Positions 11,356-21,909 of a stretch of DNA of 64,000 nucleotides are shown piece by piece (the first letter of the stretch is position 1; each line of letters opens with the position of its first letter). A program made the position numbers and the translations under genes. This DNA comes from Aurelia coerulea (Eukaryota; Cnidaria; Scyphozoa; Semaeostomeae; Ulmaridae). The notes beneath the pieces were generated by a model, which made no database searches, was not told where the DNA came from, and saw only the letters and a list, made by a program, of their open reading frames with translations. The DNA is taken from NCBI GenBank assembly GCA_039566865.1, contig CM076943.1:12696001-12760000 (forward strand), in the 5' to 3' direction.

Positions 11356-11822
11356 GTTTGCTGTAGCCATGAGGGGTACTCACCCCCGGGGGGGGGATAC
11401 TCATATATTTTTCCGTACGGGGACTTGCCACCCAACAGGGTATCATTTTCAGGATTCCTACTCCGGGACAGGGTATCACTTTTGTATGGTCGGCTCCATG
11501 ACAGGGTCCATATTTTGTATAATTGACTACGTATCGTCGCTGTAAGCTATTTGCACTCCGCGAATATGATTTAAATCGTTTGGATGGCAACATTTCCGCA
11601 TTTTCTGATAGATTTCTATCAAATTTCTATCAAATTCCCAGGGCAGCCTACATTTTTTACGAAGAAACCCAAGAACAGGGTATCGTTTTTACAGTTTTAC
11701 TCCGGGACAGGGTATCATTTTCGGGAATTTTACTCCGGGACAGGGTGCCTTTTCAGATTTTCCAGCGGCACGTCCCCGTATTTTCGTAAATCAAGTACCC
11801 CCCCCCCCCGGGTACTCACCTC
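11356..11822. repeat. G/C-tract-ended inverted repeat with internal ACAGGGTATC repeats
   Basis: The ends are complementary. The left runs CCCGGGGGGGGGATACTC and then TACGGGGACTTGCC; the right runs GGCACGTCCCCGTATT and then a C11 tract with GGGTACTCACC. The interior holds five copies of ACAGGGTATC or a close variant (near 11437, 11468, 11503, 11683, 11705), several preceded by ACTCCGGG. It looks like a non-autonomous element. ORFs read through it on both strands only because the repeats lack stops. Confidence 0.6.
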
Positions 11823-11954
11823 ACTTCTATTCACTGACAGGTATGTGCCCTGGTTGTAAGGCTGGATTTTGCAACCCTGAAATTCTTGGAAACTGGTTGT
11901 CATGTTGGTAAATGTTTTGTTAAAATTGACCTAAATATGAACTTTTTTGAAAGA

Positions 11955-12330
11955 GGGCACACAGAATTTTAAAAGAAACTAAGAATTTAAGTCATTACTG
12001 AAAGTTTCTTAAAATCATCAGAGTTTGAGATATCAGAGTTTCTTAATCCAAGTTTCTTAGAAGTCCCATAACAATCTTCATGTCTACTACCAATGCCCTG
12101 TGAACATTTCAAAACAAAGTGTTTGAAGCCTTTTCCAATGTTCAGACATTTTTTGAGTAGCATGATACATGAAATACCCACAAATGAAATAGATTAAAAT
12201 ATGCTAATGATTTCCTTTACTAAAATAAATAGTTTCTTAACTTCTATTTTCCTAGTACTAGAGTTTCTCAAATTTTTAGCAATCTGAAAATTGAGTTTCT
12301 TAGTGGTTCACATAATGAAAAAGACATGTA
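11955..12330. mobile_element. Family B MITE relic
   Basis: It contains the recurrent GTTTCTTAA phrase in both orientations and ends ...GAGTTTCTTAGTGG... with GACATGTA at 12323-12330, a worn form of the ACGTGTA end. The left edge near 11955 is approximate. Confidence 0.5.
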
Positions 12331-13274
12331 TAGTCACAATAGACAATGGAGAACAATTAAAGAAAGATACTCTGCAAACTGAATATCATATCAGCTACTT
12401 CACTTGTATCATTGAAGTAAAACATTCTTCCTGATGGTCCAAATCAAATGCATCATTTAATCTTCAAATCTGGATATTTGCTTCAAAGAAACATGATCTT
12501 GATGCTCCTCCTCAGAACAATCCCTCCTCAGAACAATATTTTTCTGTGATGATAAAATGGGGATGGCAGGACGATTAGCGGCTCTGATGGAATGCTGGGA
12601 CCTTGCAAATCACCATTGTTTTGGGGGCGAAGGGGGTGTTTAAAACTACTTGCTATGGTTAGAACTATAGATTATCAAGAATGGCTTAGTGTTCAAAGGA
12701 CTTTTGGCAGGCACTGTTGGTCCCTCGATAAAATAAAGTTGTTTGCAAATATTTGAACTTCTTTTATGGTAGCATTGCTACTGTATTTAAGTTGAGAAAA
12801 CATGTTTTGAACTTTTCAATAAAGGTCATTAAGAATTAGCCAACATTGTACATAAATGTCATGACATTTCAATTTACCAGGTGGCATCAGAATTAAAACA
12901 CAAATTGGACTGTTGATAAACAAAAAATGCTTCACTACAAGGCCTTGCCTGTCCAAGAATTAGTAAATAATTATTAAAAATTCTCCACAACCAGTCAAGA
13001 ATTAGATGACTATGAAAAAAAAGTGCAGAGGGACATTTTTACCAAGATAAGCAGCATCTCAACATCATCTCTTTCATGATCATCTGGTCTCAGGTGGTGG
13101 TATGGAAGCATTGATAAAGAATCCTTAACAAAAATTCTAAAAAATTTTATAAGAATTTTCAGATCAGAAAAAAATATAGCAATGCCTCTGCATCTATTCT
13201 TTCTGCACATGCTTTTGCCTGCAAAATAAAACCTAATGATGGACAGATTACCATGATTTAATAGCAAATAGCTT
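12331..13274. other. PPEF intron 1 sequence without recognised feature
   Basis: No recognised gene or repeat. The minus ORF at 13010-13330 overlaps the start of the next repeat and is not convincing. Confidence 0.35.
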
Positions 13275-13634
13275 GAGATGTGCAAAATCAATAATATGAC
13301 ATGGCCGGTTGAGAAGAAAAATCCATGCAAAAAGCCTGCTCACCCACCACCCTTTCCTTAAAAAATGTATCTGCCCCCCCTGTTCATGAACAACACATCT
13401 TGTCTAGTACCACCGACACAATAACCAAAGACCATAAGAAAATCAATTCTTGTCCTTCTAAAAGAGTCTTTTTCAGGGTTTTTTCAACGAAAAAGATGAC
13501 TTCGAAAGTCATATTTGCTTTATAAACTCTCCCACTTTTTATGGGTGGTCTGCTGCTCTGTACAAGCTCAAAAAAGTAGTTGCCCCGTTACCTTTTGCAC
13601 CAGCTATGTTATAAAACAAACTTTGCACTGTCCC
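13275..13634. repeat. MITE family G, copy 1
   Basis: An inverted relative of 42090-42480. It shares GTGCAAAA, ACATGGCCGGT, CACCCTTTCCTTAAAAAATGTATCTG and the right end TTTGCACTGTCCC. The complementary ends (GTGCAAAATCAATAATATGACATGGCC against GCACCAGCTATGTTATAAAACAAACTTTGCAC) give about 40-bp terminal inverted repeats. Non-coding, in PPEF intron 1. Confidence 0.6.
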
Positions 13635-13839
13635 TTATGAACTGTGTATTGATGCAAAAATTTATGTTGTGGTGCTCGTACCAAACAAAACATGCGAAAT
13701 CAATAACACTGAAATGGTATGGATGGTACAATCATTGACCCGAAGATATGCTTCAATTTGCCTAACGTGGATGCAACCATTCTATCCTTCAAAGTAGCTA
13801 TAAAAACAATGAAATATGGCAAATTCAAAGCTTAAATAC

Positions 13840-13903
13840 CCTTTTGAAATTGAGCTTTAGTCATCTTTTGACCACTTAATGAACTTGAGTTAGTGCACCC
13901 CAT
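13840..13903 (-). CDS. PPEF: PPEF/RdgC-like phosphatase, exon 1 with start codon
   Basis: First coding exon of a protein phosphatase with EF-hands. The ATG at 13903 opens MGCTNSSSLSGQKMTKAQFQK; Gly2-Cys3 is a classic N-myristoylation plus palmitoylation start and suggests membrane attachment. After 21 codons and one base comes the donor G|GTATTTAAG. The overhanging G pairs with the CA at the start of exon 2, so the frame runs directly into the IQ motif. The gene product dephosphorylates Ser/Thr substrates; in flies RdgC acts on rhodopsin under calmodulin control. Only about 145 residues are in the window. A P transposon ends its left terminus 290 bp upstream of this ATG. Confidence 0.75.
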
Positions 13904-14192
13904 CTCGATCTCTAATTAAATTTAGGCCACCAGAGACCAATCACCTTCGACTTGCAGTCACCACGCAGAGCTTTGTTTACATCAGTTTGCTACAAAATAA
14001 AATCCCACGTCGGCTGCATCTTGTGAATAAATAAGTTCATGTCTCTATGGAAGGTCATTTAAAAATCAGCCTTTCAAAGTGTATCCAAAAGCAAGGCCAG
14101 GTCAAAGTGTGAATCTTCTGCTCATAAAAAGTGGACTCCCCAAATCTGTTGACAGCGAATTTTAGAAGTCATCGCTCTCAAGTAGTTTTAAG
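13904..14192 (-). promoter_or_regulatory. PPEF 5' flank / probable promoter region
   Basis: These 289 bp lie between the PPEF start codon and the P element. On the gene's strand they include an ATTGG (inverted CCAAT) box about 25 bp before the ATG and no clear TATA box. The transcription start cannot be located by eye. The last 8 bp (GTTTTAAG) are one copy of the P-element target duplication. Any promoter parts further upstream are now beyond 23549, more than 9 kb away. Confidence 0.4.
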
Positions 14193-14253
14193 CAGGGAGA
14201 TATACACGGGAGAGGAAACGCGCACTGAGTTGCATTCTGCGATGTGATATGCG
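14193..14253 (+). repeat. P element left terminal inverted repeat
   Basis: A 31-bp outer block identical to the complement of 23511-23541, a short diverged spacer, then an 18-bp inner block (14236-14253) identical to the complement of 23483-23500. The two-block arrangement recalls the terminal plus internal inverted repeats that P transposase needs. Confidence 0.9.
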
Positions 14254-14922
14254 CCTCCTTCGCAGCAGATCGCGCATTTTGCAGTGAAAACAAGATGGAA
14301 GCTGTCGTTTGGGCGGACAAGTGCATCTCATTTTTGGATTGAATTTCAACAACAATGGTAAGCATTTTAGGATATGTTAGACATTCCTTTTAACCCTTAG
14401 TGTTTTACCTTTGCATAGTGAGACTCGCTAAGCCATTTTATATCAGGAATTGGCTATAGCGATTAAGTTTCTTCAGCGGTAGCTTAGGCCAGTTCATCTT
14501 TTGCATCACGCTCCAAGCACGCACTTGTGAAAATTTCACCCTGCCCAACCCCGCCCAACTCTCAGAAATTTAAGATATTTGTGGATGGCTTTTGGCAATA
14601 AATCTAGTGAAAAATCTTTTTGAGATAGTATGAGACTCACGAGATATCTTAGTTTTCTTTGGGGGTACTTGCACTGATTGTGCCTTCGTCCTATTCTCAT
14701 GCTTCAGCAACATTCCGAGATTCCAATCGACTCGAAATTTACGCAGTTTTGGGTCATTTCAATCAATCGAATGAGGGTTGGGCAGTTTTTAAAAAAGCGA
14801 GGCAAGTCGAAATGTTGTGCAACATTCGTTTACAAGATGACCATGTTGAAGTTTTGCCCTATAATTTTCTAAAATTGGTCACTAATAAACTTTGATGAGG
14901 ATGTTGCAAAGGTTTTGTTAAA
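14254..14922 (+). promoter_or_regulatory. 5' region of the transposase gene
   Basis: These 669 bp lie between the left terminal repeat and the transposase ATG. They are mostly non-coding. A possible first-exon donor (ACAATG|GTAAGC, GT at 14358-14359) and a possible acceptor near 14705 (CTCATGCTTCAG) would make a 5'UTR intron. There is no convincing additional coding exon and no THAP motif in this stretch. Confidence 0.35.
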
Positions 14923-17649
14923 ATGGAACAAGAAGAAACGCCACCACAGACAAGCTTAAAAAAAGTATCAAATAAGAGGACACTAGAAGACATCACCAAC
15001 ACTGTTATTCCAAAGAAGAGGTTGTTTTGTGATGAGTCAAATAATATCACCAATCTATTTTACAAAGGATGCCCTCTTTTACCAGAAGAACTACTTATCT
15101 ATGCCTGCTTAAAGATATTGTTTCCAGAGGCTCCTTTTCAATCATATTCTGAAGAAAAATATGGATTGATCACATCGCTCATCCACAAAATTTTCCAAAC
15201 TGAATTGAAAAACAAGGATGTCTACAACTACATTTACAGATCCAAAAATAATGTGATCAAGAATCTAGGAAAGACTGAAAGGGGGAGGTTAAGGTGGAAA
15301 GTTTTTGATGAAAATGTTGACACGCTTTTGCTGAAGCATGAGGATAAGATTTTGGAATTATTATTTCAAGAGGACTCTGCTCTTAACCCTGAACTGAAGA
15401 GGGCCATGGAAGAAGCAATTGCTAATGAATGCAAGAGTCAACCAAAAGATGAAAAAGTGAATTTAGAGGAGTTAGAAAAATTTGATCTAAGTGAAAAGTT
15501 TCCTGGTTGGAATTATGCTTATGACCATCAGCAATTTAATGGACACTTTTATTATTATGTGTCAAAAGGTCATCCACAAATTGAAATAATGATATCTAAA
15601 GAGCATGCATGGACTATGTATTTTGAAGGAAAAGAGCGTGATGTAGATTTCAGCTGGTGTAATATGCCAAAGAGGATAGAAACTATTTCTGACATTCAAA
15701 ACTTGCTTACTAACATTCAGTCATTGAAACCATGCCCTGCCATAGATTTTGATAAATTTGCAAGCATTGTTTCAGTTTGTGACAATGATGTAGCATTTAG
15801 AACGAAAAAGAAGGAGCCGGCAGCATTCATTGAGACACAACCATCACTGTTTCACAAGAAAGTAATAAGATCAGCAACTTGCATGATACTCTTGCCAGAT
15901 ATTGACACAATTAGCTCTGTCCCTTGTGACTGTTGCAGAAAAGCTGGGCAATATTTGAGAACTCTACGGTCCATCCAGAGCAACAAAGACAGCAAGGACT
16001 TCAAGCAAAAAAAATTTTGTAGGCTAGATCAGCTGGAACATGAAGAACTATTAAGGCTTGCCAGAGAAAACAGTAAAAAATTGAGAGTAATGAATGAAAG
16101 GATGAAGTACTTGGAAACTTTCAAGAAGAAAATGACATCAGTAGGGAAGAAGACCAATGATGACCTCTCTGTAATATTTGATGATTTGAAAAAAGGGATT
16201 ATAGGGAAACAAAGTTGCTACCAATCACCAGTCTGCAGATGGTCGTCTTGTAACGAAGAGCTCAATAGCTGTGAAGAATTATTTCAACACACGAGAGAAC
16301 ATATTGCAGTTCAAGCTGATGTTGCTCCCTGCTTAAGAAAGTATGAATGTAAATGGGAAAAGTGTACAAAAACCTTTCAGAAAAAAAAGTTACTTGAGAA
16401 TCATTTAGTAAAACACACAGGAGATGCAAAGATTCAGTTTTTTGAGATTCTTTTGAAAGACCAAGCAAAAGCTTTGAACACTGAGGCCCGCCAAATGCGT
16501 TGGCATCCTCTTATCATCAGATGGTGTCTGAGGTTGTATAATAAGTCACATTCTGCTTATAATTCTTTGCAAGGCTCTGGGTTCTTACGATTACCAACTG
16601 GCCGAACATTATCTGACTATAAGAACTTCAACAGACCAGGAGGAGGATGGAATGAACAACAATTGACAGAGATGAGGAAGCGATTTGTAGAGAAGAAATT
16701 AGAGGACAGGGCAAGATGGGGAGGTCTTTTCTTTGATGAGGTTAAGGTGAAGGAGGGCTTGGTGTTTGATCCATCTACATGGGAATTAGTTGGTTTCACT
16801 GACCTTGGTTCTGAAGAGATTGATTTAGAAGGTCTTCTTAGTGAGGATAATAGTGCTTCTGGCAAGAAATGTGCAGATGGATTAGCTACACATGTAATGC
16901 AATTTTTTTTCAAGAGCGTGTTTGCTAATTTTGAGTATCCTTGTGCATATTTTTTGACAAAAGGTATAAAATCCCCGAAATTGAATCATTTGTTTTGGCA
17001 AGGTGTATCAATGCTGCATAGTCATGGTTTTGAGGTGTTGCTGGTTTGTTGTGATGGGGCTTCATCAAATAGAGCATTTATGAAGATGAATACGGAAAAG
17101 GGTGATGCCTTGAGTGTTGGGTACAATTTTTTCAGTCGGCATCCATTGTTCTTGATGTCTGATCCACCACATATCATAAAAAAGTTGCGAAATAATTTAA
17201 GTAGTAGTGGTTTGGGGAAAAAATGCTCTAGAGTTCTAAAGAGGAATGGATCTCTCATTATTTGGAAACATGTTGAAGCTGTCAATGGAAGAGAAAAGGC
17301 CAGAAGGGCAAGATATACAAAGCTTACCGATGCACACATCAACATTGATAATCTCAGTAAGATGCGAGTAAAGTTAGCGGTAGAAACCCTTTCAAGAGAA
17401 GTTGCAAATGACATGGCTATGAATGACCACTATGCGACATCTGAGACTCAACAGTACATCAATATTTGCAGTGACATGTTTCATGCCTTTAATAGCAGAA
17501 GTCCACTATCCTCACCACAAGATGAACGAATAAATATTTTACAAGGAGCAATGGGCTATTTTGAATCATGGAAAGCTAGTTTAAGTACAGAGGATAAGAA
17601 AATTCAAGAAAAGAGTTTTATAACACGGGAAACAATGTTTGATTTACAA
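14923..17649 (+). CDS. P/THAP9-like transposase, exon 1 (909 codons)
   Basis: Cut-and-paste transposase of the P superfamily, the enzyme expected to mobilise this element in the nucleus. The start ATG has A at -3 (AAAATGG). Residues ~438-463 and ~476-499 form two C2H2 zinc fingers (C-x4-C spacing in both). The RNase H-like core follows. Asp605 lies in GLFFDEVKVKEGLVFD, Asp711 in LLVCCDGASSNRAF, and DPPHIIKKLRNNL starts at 747; all are P/THAP9 signatures. A segment resembling KLTDAHIN...KMRVKLAVETLS comes next. No N-terminal THAP zinc motif is visible, so DNA recognition may rely on the C2H2 pair. The exon ends FDLQ at a perfect donor (CAA|GTAAGT). Reading on gives only seven more residues before a stop. 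No frameshift or internal stop. Confidence 0.9.
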
Positions 17650-18534
17650 GTAAGTATTCTGACCTCAATCTGAACATTTATAGAATGAAAGGAACAGATT
17701 AGTTTTAACCCAGGGTAATAAAAAGCCAGCCTGGTTTTTGTTAAAGTTAATGGAAACTGCTTATTTGTTACTTTAAAAGCTCTATTAAGCCATTTAGGGC
17801 TTGTTTAATTTCGGGAAAATCCAGAGGTTCGGTTGGGCTTATTAGGGAGGGGGTGTTTTTTCACAAAATCAAAGTGCTGGGAGCTTAATAGAGAGGGGAG
17901 ATTATTTAAGATTGTGGCTCCGGTGTCGGGGCTTATTTGAGAGGGGTTTTATAGAGAGGAGTGCTAAAAGAGCTTTTACGGTAGTTAGTGGGAAATTTTT
18001 CCTTTTTAGTGACACCTGTTTTTACAAACTGTTGGTCTGTTTGCAGGATTTTTTTAACAGTACAGTAGTATCCGGGATACAGTATAAGAAACAACTCTTT
18101 CAATTTCAGGTCTGACGTGTTTCTAATAATATAAGATAAACGTCAAATCAGGATAAAGTTTCTTATTAGAAAAATCATGTACTATCGATCAACTACTCAG
18201 ACGAGCTTTATGATTGTGGTGCAACACATATTATTTTGATTTGTATATGTATAAATTTTCACTCATATAGGAAATCATACGATTATTCCAAGAAGGTGCT
18301 TTTTGCTTCATTTGCATACAAAATTCTTGTTTTTATTTGAACAGCTACAGTTCAATTCAACTGGAGATTTTGAATGTGAAACAAGCTTTTTTCAGACCTG
18401 GGCCAGTTTCTTATAAAATAGGGTATTATTTTGAAAATCAGGGTGTGTGTTTCTTTAATTTGCGTTTCCTATATGTGGGACACTACTGCATTTTTCTGAG
18501 AAAATTCTTAGTGTCTCTCTCTGCATTATTGTAG
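17650..18534 (+). other. Transposase intron
   Basis: 885 bp with donor GTAAGT and acceptor CTCTCTGCATTATTGTAG. It is phase 0. The interior carries AGTTTCTTA-type phrases (near 18085, 18160 and 18405), so it has absorbed family B MITE remnants. Retention would truncate the protein seven residues after the donor. Confidence 0.8.
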
Positions 18535-18885
18535 GTTGCAATCCATGGGTTCACAGAGTTGGTGAAGTATATCAGTGGTAGCAGGTTCAAAGAGGTTCAA
18601 GGTGACTGTTATGTTATACCCAAGCGTATAAGCCAAGATTGTGTGGAGTCCTTCTTCTCAGTTCAACGTCAGATGTGTGGAGGAAATACCAACATGACAG
18701 CCTACAGTTATGGATACAATCTAAATGGGATTTTGTCTTATAAATCATCTAGTCTTCTGAAGGGTGTGCAAACAAGTTATACGGTAAATTCTAATGAGAT
18801 AGATTCTCTTGCTGTTGATACACTTCCCAAGCGGACAGCAAGAGATTCTATCAAACAAGACACTGAATGGACATTGTTTGTTTGA
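18535..18885 (+). CDS. P/THAP9-like transposase, exon 2 (C-terminal 116 aa)
   Basis: The exon starts VAIHGFTELVKYIS, which joins FDLQ in the manner expected for P-type transposases. It then has PKRISQDCVESFFSVQRQ, the conserved segment that holds the last acidic residue (Glu) in the P/THAP9 fold by family analogy. The stop is at 18883-18885. Together with exon 1 the protein is 1025 aa, longer than Drosophila P transposase (about 750 aa). Without this exon the enzyme would lack the likely third catalytic residue, so correct splicing is probably needed for activity. Confidence 0.85.
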   Translation, partial: VAIHGFTELVKYISGSRFKEVQGDCYVIPKRISQDCVESFFSVQRQMCGGNTNMTAYSYGYNLNGILSYKSSSLLKGVQTSYTVNSNEIDSLAVDTLPKRTARDSIKQDTEWTLFV

Positions 18886-18982
18886 TGCATAAACACCTGT
18901 TGTCCCAGAAAAGGTAGGCAGATTTGGTTGGCAACAGCAATGTGAATTTAGTTTTGATCAATATGGCTATTACTCCCAAAAT

Positions 18983-19395
18983 ATTTTTTCTTGATAGTTA
19001 ACTTTAACTTACTGTACATGTACAATAGATACATTGTTTGTTGATATTGGTGCTTTACTATCGAAATTAAACACTGGGATTAAAGCAAAATTAAGAAACT
19101 ACGCAATTGGACCAGCAAACAGAATATGATATGATGTTCCAGCAATGTTCAAATTTTATCAAAGGTTATTGTTGATTTATTTGCTGTGCTTCAAATTTTT
19201 TGGCCAAAACGCCAAATCTCTGATTTGGAGATGGATGTAAATTTGAGCTTTCAATGTTAATATTTCTAGTCTCAAAGTACCAATTCTAGCAAACAAAGTA
19301 TCTGTGCTCAAGTTGACTATTAAAGAAATTTTTGAAAGAGATTAGCCATTGATTAAAGCTAAATTCACATCACTGGATCCAAACAAATCTGTATT
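18983..19395. repeat. Inverted-repeat block 1 inside the P element
   Basis: The left arm (TTGATAGTTAACTTTAACTT... to about 19070) is complementary to the right arm at 19245-19350 (...GCTCAAGTTGACTATTAAAG). The same arrangement, including the trailing AAATTCACATCACTGGA, recurs at 20568-20830 in direct orientation, so the block is duplicated about 1.58 kb apart. Confidence 0.6.
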
Positions 19396-20372
19396 CTTTT
19401 TTCCTGAGAGACCCAGTGAAATATGTACTGAATGAGACAAAACTTTTCTACGTAACAGTAAGCAGCTACCTTTGAAAACTACAGTAAAGGGAATAAACTA
19501 CATATATGCTTTTGAAGTGGACACATCAAATGCTGCGCTTATTTTAAAACATGTCCATTGCATGCAAATTTGTGAAGATTTTGAAAGGTGTAAGCTTCAC
19601 TAGGTATTGTGACATTTGCATTGTTTGTTGTCATGCTTTCACAAGAAGTTGGAAAGCACCATTTTATGTACAGTAAGTGTCTTGTGTAAAGTGTCTTATT
19701 CTAACAAATATTGTCCATTCAGCCGTTTTTAAATTTGTTGAGGAACAGAGGACTGCCCCTTTTGTCTAAGACTTTTGTTATGCTGGTAAAGTTCAAAGCA
19801 GATCAACAGCTGCAAAACCTATTTCACCATGCACGAGAATCTCTTTGTTTCTTTGCTAATCCTTGTTTGGATTGTGGTTCGGAGCTTCCTATGATATTAT
19901 GACTTTACTATCTCTGTGGCATTTTCAATACAGTATTCTACTGTATCTACTGCAGTAAAAGCATTTTCACACAAATGCAGATGGCCCCCATGTTTAAACA
20001 AAAAGTTGTGTTTTGTTTGATATGAAATTCATATTGTGTTATGAAGCTTGAAATGATACTTTGTTACTGTATGTACAATCAAGGAGTTGGGCAATTCATA
20101 AACACAAGGTACTGTATAGTCTGCTAAGTTAGCTCCTGTTCATTTACTGGTTCTGTACCCTAATATATAAAACAGCTTGCAAACAGCTTTTCAATTTAAT
20201 ACAACAAAAATAGCAATTACAGGTGGCCCAAAAAGTTTACCAATTTGAAATGTTTATGATGTACCGTATAACTGTGTTTATAGCAACACTGTCACTTAAT
20301 TTTAGGGCCTGGTTACAGGGAGTTTTTACCAAAGGGCTGGGATTTCAGCCCTCTTACTCAAGGTTAATCAAA

Positions 20373-20487
20373 CCTGGTTTTCATTAAATCGTAATTCATC
20401 GCTGATCATTGTCTTACAGCATTGGCAATGATACCGGATGTTCTAAGACAATGATCAGCGATGAATTGCGGTTCAGTGAAAACCAGG
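20373..20487. repeat. Short palindromic repeat inside the P element
   Basis: CCTGGTTTTCATTAAATCG... at 20373 pairs with ...CGGTTCAGTGAAAACCAGG at 20487. The arms are about 45 bp with an unpaired centre. A likely small MITE; no clear target duplication. Confidence 0.6.
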
Positions 20488-20567
20488 CTTTAGCGCTTAG
20501 CTACTTCTGTGATTCCAGCGCCTGGCATTAAAAAATCGCAATTTCACTTCACAATCACTCTCAAAGT

Positions 20568-20830
20568 GTTCCTTGATAGTTACTTGAACATAGATACCTT
20601 GTTTGTTGATATTGATACTTTGAGAGCAGACATGTTAGCTTGAAAGCCCAACTTTGCCTCGTCCTGCCGGATGATGCCAAAGGTCTGGTTTGCAAGTAGA
20701 CGCAAATTTGAGCTTTCAAGATTGATATCTCTGTTCTCAAAGCACCAACACCAACGAACAAGGTATCTATGTTCAAGTTAACTATTAAGGAAGATTTTGA
20801 GATTGCTTAGCCATTAAATTCACATCACTG
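20568..20830. repeat. Inverted-repeat block 2 inside the P element
   Basis: The arm at 20568-20660 (CTTGAACATAGATACCTTG) is complementary to the arm at 20722-20806 (CAAGGTATCTATGTTCAAG is an exact 19-bp match). It is homologous to block 1 in the same orientation. Confidence 0.65.
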
Positions 20831-21876
20831 GAGTCAACCAAATTTGTATATATTTTTGGGACACCCGGTAGGAGTGTGGCAACCAGAAAGAAAAGCCTTC
20901 ATCGTATTCAAATCGGTAAACTTTTTAAGACCTCAAGTACAGTCCATGGAACTGATATTTGCAGTACATTATCTTTTACTTTCTTTGACCTTCACTTCTG
21001 TTCATCAACTGAAAGAAAGAACATTGACTTAGGCACCTGTGAAAGTGTAAGAGGGAATAGAAATTCTACCAAAACACACAAAAGCAATTTTACAGCATAT
21101 GGTTGTACAATTAATGAAAATTATTGTTTTACACAAACTTTTTATCTTCGATGTGATATTGAAAGTGGTATATGATAATTATTTTTATTAATTCTGAAAC
21201 CATATGCTGTATTCTGTAATGAGGAGAGTAGATATCACATAAATGTATTATCTACTGTATGTAAATACATACTACTGTATGTACTGTACAATATGTACTA
21301 TATATTAAATTTGTTTTATATATTTGGTGAACTGTTGTGACCCTGTGAAAGAATATACTGTATATTATATGGTTTAACAATGAATGAGACAAGGAATACT
21401 TTAAAGCAAAGCATCTTATTGAAGTGAATAATGATAAAATGACTGTGCAGCAAGTTGTTTTTATTCTTGTCCTTCTTCTGATGATAACATTTAAAATAAG
21501 AAGGTCAGATTTTTATTGTTTAAGCACCATTCACATACTCAACATTAGCTGTTCAAAGAAATGCCATTGACAACAAATTTCTGTGATATTTTTTAGAAAA
21601 TATAACATTTCATAAAGCTCCATTTTACCAAATTTTTGTTTGCATTAAGATTTTACATGCAGAAGTTTTGTCTAACTTAGGTTATTTCTCCGAGCAGCTA
21701 CGCAATCTACAGGCATGCTATTCTGGCTAACTGTTGAAGATGAAAGCAAAGCTTGGTAATCTAGCACTTTAGTGACAGGCAATACACATGTTACATTTTA
21801 GCTTAGTTGCGCAGTCTTTATATTTTGTAAACAAAGCTGTTTCATTTGGTCATTTTTGAACTGAGAGGGATCTGCA

Positions 21877-21909
21877 TTCATTCATTCATTCATTCATTCA
21901 TTCATTCAT
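21877..21909. repeat. (ATTC)n microsatellite
   Basis: About eight copies of TCAT/ATTC immediately 3' of the stop codon of the 503-aa gene. Confidence 0.9.

Larger units (their letters stand above)
18886..21876. other. Intergenic region of the P element between convergent genes
   Basis: About 3 kb with no credible ORF. It contains two related inverted-repeat blocks (18983-19395 and 20568-20806) and one short palindrome (20373-20487), all annotated separately. It is AT-rich and includes TACTGTA-rich stretches near 21240-21370. The ends of both transcripts must fall here. No strong poly(A) signal could be assigned with certainty; an AATAAA-type hexamer on the minus strand lies near 21460. Confidence 0.6.

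Noticed and set aside
17022..17414. 130-aa minus-strand ORF
   Set aside because: Antisense shadow of the P transposase core.
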